From: Ilex aquifolium
Lineage: Eukaryota; Streptophyta; Magnoliopsida; Aquifoliales; Aquifoliaceae
Length of the DNA stretch: 64,000 bases
Assembly (NCBI GenBank): GCA_951799425.1
Contig: OX637405.1
Span: 26,453,635-26,517,634 of the forward strand
Direction: 5' to 3'
Shown: piece by piece, positions 53,801 through 64,000 of the stretch
Layout: the number at the start of each line of letters is the position of its first letter
Position numbering within the stretch: the first letter of the stretch is position 1
Position numbers and translations under genes: made by a program
Notes under the pieces: generated by a model
The model's database searches: none
Told to the model about the DNA's origin: nothing
What the model saw: the letters and a program-made list of their open reading frames with translations, nothing else

Positions 53801-56800
53801 TAAATCACTGGTGGTTTTTGCGTTCAGGAAGCTGTTAAATGAAAATTTCTTTGTGCATTTCTGATCATTCGTATAATGAAGATGTTGGATTTTTCTTATG
53901 TTTTTTTTTGGGTTGGGTTGGGTTGGGGTGGGGGGTTGTTCTTTCCTCTCTGGTGTTGTCTTCAATTTGAGTGAGAGTGATGAAACATTGAGCCACTTTA
54001 ATTGGTTGAAATCCCATCATGTTCCTTTGCCATTATTTCCCCATGAAATTCGAAGCAAAAAATGCAATTGATCTACGAGAATGACTTTCTCCAAGCACAT
54101 TAATTTAAGTCATCTTGTGTTTCTTTTTTTCTAGTAATTAAAATATATGAAAGTGCCATCCTGTATTCTTATCAACAAATACTTTTTCTTACACTTCATT
54201 TTTCGTATCTAGACTCTAGGTGTCGCAGCTGATATGGCATCTTACAATATCCTTTTGAAGTCATGTTGTCTTGCTGCAAGAGTTGATTTGGCCAAAGACA
54301 TTTATAGGGAGGTGCAAAGTTTGGAATCAACAGGAGCATTAAAACTGGATGTTTTCACATACAGCACGATAATTAAGGTATTATCTCACTGTAGTACATG
54401 ATCAATCTCAATGTGTCCATCTCGTGTTTACTAATTTGCACGCTGCCTTGCTTCTACATATTTTCTTCCTTGAGATCCATTAAGTGAGAATTACTCTCTT
54501 GGTATCCTCATAGTTTCCGCATCAAATTTTCAGGTCTTTGCAGATGCAAAATTGTGGCCAATGGCACTGCAAATCAAAGAAGATATGCTATCAGCTGGTG
54601 TTATCCCCAATACTGTAGCGTGGTCATCATTGATCAGTGCATGTGCTAGTGCAGGTCTCCTAGAGAAAGCAATTCAATTATTTGAAGAGATGCTCCTAGC
54701 TGGTTGTGAACCTAATTCACAGTGTTGCAACATCATTCTTCATGCCTGTGTTGAGGCTTGCCAGTATGATAGGGCATTTCGTCTTTTCTGGTCCTGGAAG
54801 GGAAGTGGATTGCACAAGGCTTTTTTTGAAGATTACCAGGGCAAGGCAGACAGCAATGGACGTGTTGAGCATGCACAGGACAATTATACTATTAGTATAC
54901 CAAAACGCACATCTGATTCTCACCATTTAAGCTTTAAGGTTCCCTTTGCACCAACAACTTCGACTTATAATATTTTGATGAAGGCCTGTGGTAGTGACTA
55001 TTACCATGCGAAAACTTTAATGGATGAGATGAAGACAGTTGGCCTTTCTCCTAATCTTATTAGCTGGTCAATCTTGATTGATGTTTGTGGAGGCTCAGGG
55101 AATGTACAGGGTGCTGTGAAGGTAATATGGTTTGCGGCATAGTTCTAGTTTGCAAGTTGTATAAATGTGTAGACAAAAGCATCCACAGCTATACATATTA
55201 TCCTAACAACAGTTTTCCTTCAGTGTAGATTTTGAAGTCCATGCGTGAAGCTCGTATTCAACCTGATGTTGTTGCATATACAGCCGTTATTAAGGTTCAA
55301 GGCCTTGCTCCTTTTGTTTTCGAAAAGAGGTTCAAGGCCTTATTCTTAAACTGTGTTAGGTTGCTATAATGGCTGTCCATAGCATGAATGCTTAACGAAA
55401 TGCTCCATGTGTTATTTAGATCAATTTGACCCCATATGTTGATGCATTTATTCCTTTTGGTCCACAGGTTTGCGTGGAAAGTAAAAATCTAAAGTTGGCT
55501 TTCTCAGTATATGCAGAAATGAATAGATATCAAATAAAACCAAATCTGGTAAGATTGATTCAATCTTCTGAATCAAGTTTCTTTATGGTATTCATGAGAT
55601 AAAGTTGAATTTTTGTATTATGTTTTTAGGAATATGATGATTAAAATCGGCTGAGTCCAGTTTGGCTGATATTTGGATGAGGATGTTAAGGTGTCACAAT
55701 GCCATTAAAAAATGTAAATGGACTGAATTGTGTAATTAAATCTGCTGCACAATTGGTCGTTTTCATTGTTTTCAGGAATAGCGAACTGGAATGACAGCAA
55801 TTTGAATTTGTGATAACAAAATTCCTCCCAGTATTGCAATAAGAGTTAAACAACCGTAACAATGGCAGTCAGTCTCTGTTGCAGACATGGTTCTGTATGT
55901 TCTATCAATGTTATCGACCAACATAGGTTAAACTTTATGAAACTATATTTTTATTTCAGGTGACATATAACACACTTCTTAGAGCGCGTAGCAGATATGG
56001 TTCACTACAAGAAGTACAACAATGCCTGGCGATATATCAGGACATGCGAAGAGCAGGGTATATAATTTATTACCCTTTGCTTAAATGTTCAACACCTTCT
56101 CTTTTTTTTCCTGGAAAAGTATGTTGAACACATTCGCTGGTATCTAACATTATGGTTTGGTGAATTGTGAGTAGTTGAACTATGTAGAAATTTAATCTTG
56201 AATATAGTTGGCACGAGTGGGGTCTCTTCAATCTCCACAGGCATGCTCCCTAATCCAGCAAACTCTAAGATTGACTAAACAAGGGCACCTTGAATCTCAT
56301 CCTGTGTTCAACTAAGATATCATAACACAGAACTTGTAGATCTCACTTGGTCACTAGTCACCACTTCAAATATGGTCTCATGAATATTTGATCATATCCA
56401 GTGCATGTTTAGCTTTGTATGACTTCCTAGTGGTTGAGTTCTCCCCCTCCCCCTCTGGCTCACCAAACTGCAGTGAATTTACGAGAAAATAACACCCACG
56501 AAATTGACAAAATACAATCAAAATATTACATCTTAGGAATTAATTGCTGAGAAGTAATCTCTAAACCATAATAGTGTGTTTTTTTTAACAATCGAAGCCA
56601 AATAATGTATTTGACTTGTTAATTTGTTCTATAGCCTTCAGAATGTGATGTGGACCCAAGTCCTGTAAAAACTATCTTGACCTAACCGATGTCAATTCAC
56701 AATATTAACCAAATTCAATGTGGAATCCCCCCATGTACCTTCCACTGCCCAGGTATATGCTATATCAAATATATGTAACCGATTTGCAAGATTCCAATTA

Positions 56801-58142
56801 TTTTGTATTCATGTACAATAATGTGCATATTATGGTGCTTTCTGGTGTCGCACTTTATAGATATCATTTTCAGATATGCTCTGCTCTACCACAAAATCAA
56901 GACTTATTTTGCAGGTACAAATCCAATGATTACTATCTCAAGCAACTAATAGAGGAGTGGTGCGAAGGAGTGATACAAAACAAGAATAAAAAACAAGGGA
57001 AGTTTGGTTCTTGCAGTAAAACCGACTTAGGAGGACCTCAAAGTCTGCTTCTTGAGAAAGTTGCAGCACACTTGCAAAAGAGTAGTGCTGAAAGCCTAGC
57101 TATTAATCTTCAGGGGCTCACAAAGGTACTGTCAATATTAGTAAGTAGAAGTTTAAGTGTTTAACGGCATCAGTTCTATAGGAACTAGATGGTCCTATTT
57201 GGTCGGCACACAACATGATAGTTTTAATAATTTCTTACAAACTACAATTTGTTAACATGAATCTAGCACAATTCAAGAGAAGGTAATAAAATAGTCATAG
57301 ATAATGCACCTCGTAGCACCAAAAAAACGATAGTATATAGCCACGTAGTCGTGTTGCCTTGCGTTTCAGATAAATTTTCTTAACTGTCATCAAAATTATT
57401 GCTAATGTCATCAAATTTTTTGCATAATGCAATGTCAGGTTGAAGCTCGGATTGTTGTTTTGGCCGTTCTGCGAAAGATCAAAGAAAACTACTCTCCAGG
57501 TGGGAATAATAGTCCTCAAATTGCTTGAATATTGTGGAAATTATCAGTTTTTGAAGTGATGGACCAAAACTCTCAGAACTATCCTGCATTCACATAACGG
57601 AGTAATCTACTTAGTAAGAAATAGTATTTAAGCAAAACTGGGTTGAGGAAGAAAGCATTTACTCTCCCAGGGGTAAGCTTAATGTGTCTATAGATACACC
57701 CTGAATTCTTGCTCTCTCTGACTAACACATACAGAGACTGACACACCAAAATATATTACACTAGCCAATTCAGCCTTTTGATGATTTTTTAATGGTTGCA
57801 GGAGATAAAATAAAAGACGACATGTTGATCATCCTAGGAGTACAGGAACTAGGTGCAGTTGGTGCCAAACATGAGTCGGGGGTAAAGGATGCTATTATCA
57901 AACTTCTGCAGGACAATTTGGGGCTCGAAGTTCTTTTGAAGGGACATAAAACTGCAACTGACAGAAAAATCCATTTAGAAAACCCGTTTGGTTCATATTC
58001 GGACATGGAAGAAATAATAGGAGGAAGTGGGTTGCCCCCCCAAATGGAGTCTCCAACTAGGAGGCCTGCAGCTTTAGAAAGACTAAAGGTGACAAAGGAA
58101 TCCTTATATCATTGGTTACAAAGAAGATGGGGCGCTTGTTGA
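50851..58142 (+). CDS. Chloroplast pentatricopeptide-repeat protein, At5g02830 type
   Basis: Twelve exons in closed phase: 50851-51427, 51900-51987, 52450-52654, 53616-53723, 54213-54377, 54534-55121, 55229-55294, 55468-55548, 55960-56057, 56915-57125, 57439-57499, 57802-58142; 862 aa, close to the Arabidopsis length. The N-terminus is Ser/Pro/Thr-rich with few acids, as in a plastid transit peptide. RWDSTTSRRRNRLRYYADVG then begins the family-specific part. P-type PPR repeats follow, for example AGVIPNTVAWSSLISACASA, AGCEPNSQCCNIILHACVEA and VGLSPNLISWSILIDVCGGS. The end has SPTRRPAALERLKVTKESL and WLQRR, a conserved C-terminal signature. PPR proteins bind organelle RNA; no editing (E/DYW) domain is present, and the RNA target is unknown. 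A Copia LTR starts 13 bp after the stop, so the 3' UTR is transposon-derived. Confidence 0.94.
53017..53279. repeat. Intronic tandem duplication, two units of about 130 bp
   Basis: GCTCTGATAACATTTC starts each unit (53017 and 53152) and ACAACTGTTGTAG plus a T run ends it. The units differ at only a few positions and in T-run length. It lies in PPR intron 3. Confidence 0.88.
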
Positions 58143-58155
58143 AGGTGATTACTAA

Positions 58156-58340
58156 TGTTAGAGTAGTTAGCATATTTAATCTTAGGGTAGTTTAGTCATT
58201 TGTTTTTTTTTTAATGTTACCCTACTATATAAGGGCCTCTAGTATGTATTTTTCCATTAAGCTGTAATGCAGATTAATTGTTCTCTTAATAATATTTTCT
58301 CCTCCTTTTTTCTCCCTTCTTTCTTAGATCTGAATTAACA
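58156..58340 (+). repeat. Copia left LTR, 185 bp
   Basis: Holds a TATA-like CTATATAAGGGC near 58225. It begins 13 bp after the PPR stop codon. Confidence 0.88.
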
Positions 58341-59332
58341 TGGCATCAGAGCGAACAAGATCAAATATTGCAAGAGAACTGCTAAAACTCCTATTAAAAG
58401 GTAATGCAGTAAATTTAGCTAACTTGCATCTACTACAATTCATAAATGTCATGACACTCTAGACTTCCTAGACTATCTGGCTAAAAATTTCAAACAAGAA
58501 TGAGAAACATGACCAAGGCGAAAATGTCAAAATTAGATAACTATAGACTGAAACAAAACAAAGACAAATTAACTGTAGAAATAGCAACTTCTGGAACATG
58601 GAGCTCTACACATATAGCTCTACCTTTCTACGACCAATCTTAATCAGTTTCTTGGATTGTGGATCCTGCACAACACAACCAAAAGAAAAAAAATGAACGA
58701 AAACCCAGAGTCAAATAGTTGACTAATTGAGATTAAATTCAAAGTGAGCTGAAAAATATAATAGATATCTGAAAGTGTGAGACAGGGAGAAATAATTGTC
58801 CCAATACCAGCCAAAGACATGTGAATGTCGTTGGCTGTAAGCACAGATTAGACGAAAATTAAGAAAAATCACTGGTCATGTGATATATGACACCTGAGTC
58901 AAAGACCCAAGTGGTGCGAGATATACCTGAAGGACTTAAGGTAAACGAACCTACTGAGGGAGATACAGAAAGAGTACCAGGCTGGTAAAAAGAGTAACTT
59001 CTGAAACTGATCAGCAATCATAGATAGTCTAATTATGGTGGTTGTTTACTGATCTTGACATTTCCTTATCTCTTCCTACTCTTATGTAGATAACACCAAT
59101 GCCATTCAAATTTCTCACAACTCGGTGTTCCATGAGTGTACAAAGCATATAGAGATTGATTGTCACTTTATGCGTCAACATCTGCAGCTGGGCACTATCT
59201 CCCTCCTCTTTCTTTCTTCTACTATACAGTTAGCAGATTTCTTCATGAAATCGCATACTATTACCCACTTTCATTTTCTTCTTGGCAAACTCTTAATATT
59301 TTCTGTTACCACATCATGAGTTTGAAAGAGGG

Positions 59333-59513
59333 TGTTAGAATAGTTAGCATATTTAGTCTTAGGTGTAGTTTAGTCATTTGTTTTCTTTTATGTTGCTTTA
59401 CTATATAAGGGCTTCTAGTATATATTTTTCAATTAAGTTGTAATACAGATCAATTATTCTCTTAATATTATTTCCTCCTCTTTTCTCCTTTCTTTCTTTG
59501 ATCTGAATTAACA
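59333..59513 (+). repeat. Copia right LTR, 181 bp
   Basis: Matches the left LTR over its full length with scattered single-base changes, and has the same CTATATAAGGGC box. Confidence 0.88.
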
Positions 59514-60491
59514 ATTAACACATCCAACAATGCAAAATTGTGCATGATCATTATTTTGAGCTTTTTAAAATGTAGATTGTATTACCAACTGACGCCAAAT
59601 AACTTGATGAAATCCCTTTTGCACCACCAAATCTATTCTGGTAGAATAAAATAAGATTTCCCCATTTTGTGCACTTTTCTCAGTGTCTCTCTGTACTTAC
59701 CCTCTACCAATGTTGTTTCTTTCTTTTTCAGCCCCAACCATTGCAACCAAAAAAATGTTGCACGTTCAGACTTGCAGGCAAAGGAAAATAAGAAATCAAG
59801 TGCCCCGACACTATTGGTACTCTACCGCAAAATATAATTTTTGAGTCAGTTTTGGAGGTATTTGGAATACACTTTAAGCTCGATCCTACAATGTTCGTTT
59901 CGATATGAAATAAATCAAAATTTACTTAACCCCAAAATTTGTTTAAGGATAGGATCGATAGTAAAATGTTGAGATCGATCATAACCCTTTTTTCATGGTA
60001 GCTTAACACCAGAAGTTGCGAGACCCACAAAAATTATTATTTTCAGTACAATACCTCCTCAGTACTGCAATAGTCTTCTTACCCAACTGACAAATATCAA
60101 GACTTAGTTCTCTTAAACACCTGTTAATTTTTTCCTTGGTAAATTTCCCTTAAACATCTCAAATATCAAGAAGAGTGATAGAAATTGATTATAAGGATGG
60201 AAATTTGGAAGCACAAATAACTGCTGCCACACTAGTTAGTTATGGCACGTAAATATATGTTCAAATAGGATCCAGGATCCTTGATGCCAAATTGCCAAAT
60301 TCCTAATCTGAAAGTAACAAAATTCAGGGTCTTTGTTTTCCATTCGTATAATGTATAATGTATTATCATTTATCAATAGTACACAGCTGCAAACCAGCTA
60401 GGAATTTTAAGCTAATGATATCTTTACACTATGATATACAGCAGAGATATTAAGTCAGCAGGTGAAGAACATACTTCCATCTGTTTTTATC
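59514..60491. other. Convergent spacer between the PPR and AAED1-like genes
   Basis: AT-rich spacer where two tail-to-tail genes end. No ORF, TIR or LTR with defensible ends. The distal part is probably 3' UTR of the minus-strand gene. Confidence 0.45.
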
Positions 60492-63400
60492 CTATAAGCA
60501 ACATGCTTTCAGGATATCCTCTATATCTGGATCATCCCCTGCCTCTTGGTCCTGTGAGAATCAACAAAATGCATCAAAGGGAAGCAGATTTATTGAAGAG
60601 AATCGAGTAAAATGTCACCAGTATCACCAAAATGAGTCTAAATAGATTAGAAAAGAACTTTTTGAATTCCAAGTAACGATATTCGAGGAGAAACTAGGAA
60701 ACAAAGCTCAGATTCTCAAGGGAAAGGAAAAAAAATAGATCATCTCATGATCATATACCCTACATGTTACAAGCAACTTCTGAGCTCAGCTTATCTAATG
60801 TATGCACATGAATATCCTTGCAGTATACTATTAAACCCAAAAAATGTGTGCTTTGTGTCCATTATTCTATTGAAATTTGAACTCCAAAGTGACCAAAGCT
60901 GTATGTTTCAGCATGTTTCAATCAAAAGATGCTATGGCAGGTAGAAAGATCAGGGGACTAACTCTGTGGATATATGAGATGTTACTTTTTCCCGGACCTG
61001 CCACGATGATTCCACCTTGTTGCCTGAGAAATTAACCAGCAGAGTTAACTTATCTTGTGTGCTGTTAAGATGCTATAGAAAAAGTAATAATAGCAAGTAA
61101 AAAAGATGACGACGGACCTTGTACCTTTGGACCACTTAGTTCAGCAGCATCAATACAAATATCCATTACTTTATATCATTATTAATTTCTCTTTACCCAC
61201 AGATGACCAGTGAAGATAATAATATAATAATTCATTTGTAAGATGGTCTACATACCAGCCGCCTCTCGTCCGGGTGTCCTTCTCAAAGGAGAGCCCCCAG
61301 TCCTGTCTGTAACCTTCCATGTATGCTTGTATAATCTTCAAACCAGCCTAGAATGCCAAGAAAATGAAGATTGAAATCTGTGGTGCGATTACAATACCTT
61401 ATATATTCCAGAATTGTTACATTCTCATAAGCTAGGAATATTTCATAATATATTAGAAACATATACATAACTAATTGTTACATACCCCAGGAGTAAATGT
61501 AGTTGAAACACCATAAACAAATCTAAGTGCTGCATACGATGAGTAGCTAGGATCTGCGTACACTTCTGAACAAAACATGAAGTTCTGTTATCATGCAGAA
61601 CTGACTGTAAGACTCTGTATAGTTGAAAACACTACGAAAGATGTAGGGGAACAATTGCAAAATAGTCATCAGAAGTTACAAGGCATCCTGTAACTAAATT
61701 CTCTAGGATTGATGCTATCTTCATCAGGGCTTATGACTCCTTTTCGTGAGTGCGTGTCTGCATTGCTTTTTTTATTCTTTGGGTGCCCCAGGGGGTGGTG
61801 GAGTATCCTCCCTTGGTGTAGTTTATTGATGCATCTTAGTTAAGATCATTCAGAAACATACCTCCTTGGAACTTTGTTTGTTCAGAGAATGTTTTTGCCT
61901 ACACAAGAGGAACTGCCAACGATTATAACAAAATACAATCTACTCACGTAATTCAAAATTTTCATGAAGTCGTGAAAATGTATAGTTTTGAATTGCAGGA
62001 ATGAACACAAAAGTTGCATAACTGGTCACATAAATTTTGTATTCAGTGCAAAAAGCGGAAAATGGAGAAAGCATTAGACAAGTATTCTGCTGACTCAACA
62101 AATTATGTATCCACCCTATTTTATACACTATAACACATAAATATATTTAATAAATAATAGACTACTAACTCAATGATGCAGTTTCATTTGGACTTACCTG
62201 ATCTACGCTGCCAGGTCCAATTAGAACAAGTGCCACACCACATGCATCCATTGTATCCTGTTAAAAAAAAGACTAATTACAACAACATCCTCCCTTAACC
62301 AGAATCCCATTTCAAAAACAATTTCTGAATTTAATCTCATGTTGATCTTCTTGCTTTAAAATGTAGTGGGATTTATCTTCTTTATAAGGGCAGGAGAGTA
62401 GGGTAGAATGGAATGCAGATTACAACCAAATAGAATGCAGATCGACCATCCTGCTTTATAATTTTAACCATCATATTTCGAAACAACAAAACAAGCTATG
62501 ACACAAAGAGGTGGAACTTTGCTTAAACTATCAACAGGGAAAGTCATTTGAAGTGGCAACAGATAACATAAAATGCATGAGGATCAAAAGAAACTTCATT
62601 ATGCCCAAAGTCAGCAACTATATTTTATACAGTAACAAATGAAGAAGACAAGAACACCAGAGTCTATGCTCAACTTTTAATGCAGAAATGAACTAGTTAT
62701 TGGTACCTAAACAGGTTGAAGATTTATAATCAATTGAAGGTTACAAAAAGATGCATATTTTTTATATTGAACCAAGGGGGAAAATGCAATAATTTTACTT
62801 CACATGTGGAAATTCAAAAAATAAAAATCACTTGACCTTTTGTCATAAACTAATGAAGACTGTTTTTATTGACAATGTTAACTAAATAACCTTTGTAGAC
62901 TAAATGACATCTATTGAAATCATTACCTTCTTGGCAGCAAGATAATCAGCCCTTTTTCGACAAAGAACACAGCTGCAACAAACACAAAGACATACACAAG
63001 AAACTAACAAATAAAAGTGATTCTTATACTGAATAGATACTTCACAGCTTTTGATGAGCCAAGGTTTATACTGAACTACCGACATAAAAAGGCTGGTGAA
63101 AAATTACCCAAAATGGCGCGCAAATGCAACCACAGCTTTCCTATCTTTCCACAAATCAGAAATGGGAATTCCATTTCCATTCAAATCGAACACTTTTACA
63201 CTGTCCAATAAGTTTTTGTTCTCTTCACTCATCACTGATGAATCAATTCCTGTTTTCACATCAACAAACAATAAGAAATTAACATCGCATAGAAATTCTT
63301 AATCAATCAAAACACAAACGTCTACCCTTTGTTTGCTCTCTTATTGTTTATAAGATTATTCATTTACCTTACAAACTCTCTACTCAACTCAACTCAATAA

Positions 63401-63749
63401 AGCTTTGGCCCGTGAATCTCGTTATACCCTCGTTATTCGTTGTTTAAATTTCTAACATTGCTGCTTCTCAATACAGTACCAGAGCATATGCAAAATTTCT
63501 AAAATTGCTGTTTCTCAATACAGTATCAGAGCATAAGCAAACCTTGTGAAACATGCAAAACTTGCCTGGAGAGCTGGAGATTGCTGATACGGTGATGACC
63601 CTTTTGGAGGGTGAGAGGTTGATGGTTTTGTTGCGGTTGGGATTATATGGTTGTGATAATTTGGAGAGTAGAGAAGCTGGAAGGTAATGGGTGTTCTTGT
63701 ATGGTTGAATGTTGCTGGAAGGTATGTATGTGTGGAGAGAGAGAGCCAT
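60492..63749 (-). CDS. Chloroplast thioredoxin-like protein AAED1 / PRXL2 family (At2g37240 type)
   Basis: Nine exons in closed phase: 63566-63749, 63108-63249, 62927-62972, 62198-62257, 61862-61898, 61486-61565, 61256-61347, 60963-61023, 60492-60551; 253 aa. The first 60 or so residues (MALSLHTYIPSSNIQ onward) are Ser/Pro/Thr-rich, a likely plastid transit peptide. The thioredoxin-like domain starts with VKVFDLNGNGIPISDLWKDR and has the redox pair C110-V-L-C113 in FARHFGCVLCRKRADYLAAK. GVALVLIGPGSVDQ, EVYADPSYSSY and QQGGIIVAGPGKSNISYIHR follow, and it ends in DDPDIEDILKACC. The family is AhpC/TSA-like; the exact substrate is not known. Intron 1 has a GC donor (CCAG|GCAAGT), the only donor that keeps phase. 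An upstream in-frame Met at 63890 exists but gives an unlikely Cys-rich leader. Confidence 0.93.
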
Positions 63750-63960
63750 GGGTGGTGGTGTTCTCGGAGAAGAAGGAAGAAGAAGAGTTCCGGTGGAAAC
63801 GTCGTGACCGTTGGTGTTTTGGGGGGTGAGGAGAGAAGAGGAGAGAACCAGTGGGGCTTGTGAAAAAGGGCAGTTACACACGTGGCACATTTTTGACCTC
63901 TTAGACCCATTTACCCATGGATGATTTGGATGTTGGGTTGGGCTCTCCGGATTTTAATTT

Positions 63961-64000
63961 TAGGGTAAATTTCACTTTACCTCTTGTGGTTTAATCTATT
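63961..64000. other. Possible start of a further repeat at the window edge
   Basis: AGGGTAAATTTCACTTTACC followed by TCTTGTGGTTT resembles the ends of common plant MITEs, but only one end is visible. Confidence 0.3.

Larger units (their letters stand above)
58156..59513 (+). mobile_element. Small rearranged Copia element downstream of the PPR gene
   Basis: Direct LTRs at 58156-58340 and 59333-59513 run TGTTAGA...GAATTAACA. The PBS TGGCATCAGAGC (58341) is a one-base variant of the tRNA-Met site usual in plant Copia elements, and GAAAGAGGG before the right LTR is the polypurine tract. Flanks ACTAA and ATTAA differ by one base. The 992-bp interior has a GAG-pre-integrase remnant on the minus strand (about 58590-58950: AGIGTIISPCLTLSDIYYI, then VQDPQSKKLIKIGRR) and an RNase H tail on the plus strand (59070-59320: SVFHECTKHIEIDCHFMR). 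Opposite strands mean the interior has been inverted as well as deleted. Confidence 0.85.

Overview
The window is nuclear DNA of a dicot plant: intron-split genes with plant-specific families, long AT-rich spacers, and dense nested transposons. The species cannot be named from the sequence. Five host genes can be read: the first codons of ribosomal protein RPL4 (1-76, minus), a REVEILLE-type clock MYB factor (3419-12235, minus, 8 exons, 291 aa), a DRG-family-regulatory CCCH zinc-finger protein of the ZC3H15/TMA46 type (18709-22509, minus, 8 exons, 363 aa), a chloroplast PPR protein of the At5g02830 type (50851-58142, plus, 12 exons, 862 aa) and a chloroplast thioredoxin-like protein of the AAED1/PRXL2 type (60492-63749, minus, 9 exons, 253 aa). 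All four complete models were built exon by exon, with phases that close. RPL4, an RVE gene and this PPR gene are also close neighbours on Arabidopsis chromosome 5 (At5g02870, At5g02840, At5g02830), so the block looks like conserved microsynteny stretched by transposons.

Layout. 77-2700 is the RPL4 upstream spacer with two foldback elements. 2.9-12.3 kb is the RVE gene; its introns hold a SINE, a 1.87-kb TIR element with a 1.36-kb Helitron inside it, and a 1.19-kb hAT element. 12.8-18.2 kb is a transposon-filled spacer: two more Helitrons of the same minisatellite-carrying family head to tail, a 334-bp Helitron and a 1.5-kb TIR element. 18.7-22.5 kb is the zinc-finger gene. 23.4-24.1 kb is an LTR-like fragment.

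24449-49747 is one 25.3-kb nest. The outer element is a minus-strand Ty3/gypsy retrotransposon, best placed in the Tat lineage, with gag, protease, RT and RNase H on one side and integrase on the other. It carries an extra multi-exon ORF in antisense between integrase and its 3' LTR. A plus-strand Athila-type element (30426-44799) is inserted inside its pol, and the right LTR of that Athila holds a reversed solo LTR of a related family (42495-44386). Each layer has a target-site duplication or matching termini that prove the order. Both elements are inactive, and many of the lesions are C-to-T or G-to-A changes that hit catalytic residues or make stop codons.

49.8-50.6 kb is a 797-bp hAT MITE. 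The PPR gene follows, with a small scrambled Copia element beginning 13 bp after its stop codon, and then the AAED1-like gene. No tRNA, rRNA, CRISPR or bacterial-type system is present. The most unusual content is the intron-containing antisense ORF of the Tat element, the palindromic repeat array lying between it and pol, and the minisatellite-carrying Helitrons.
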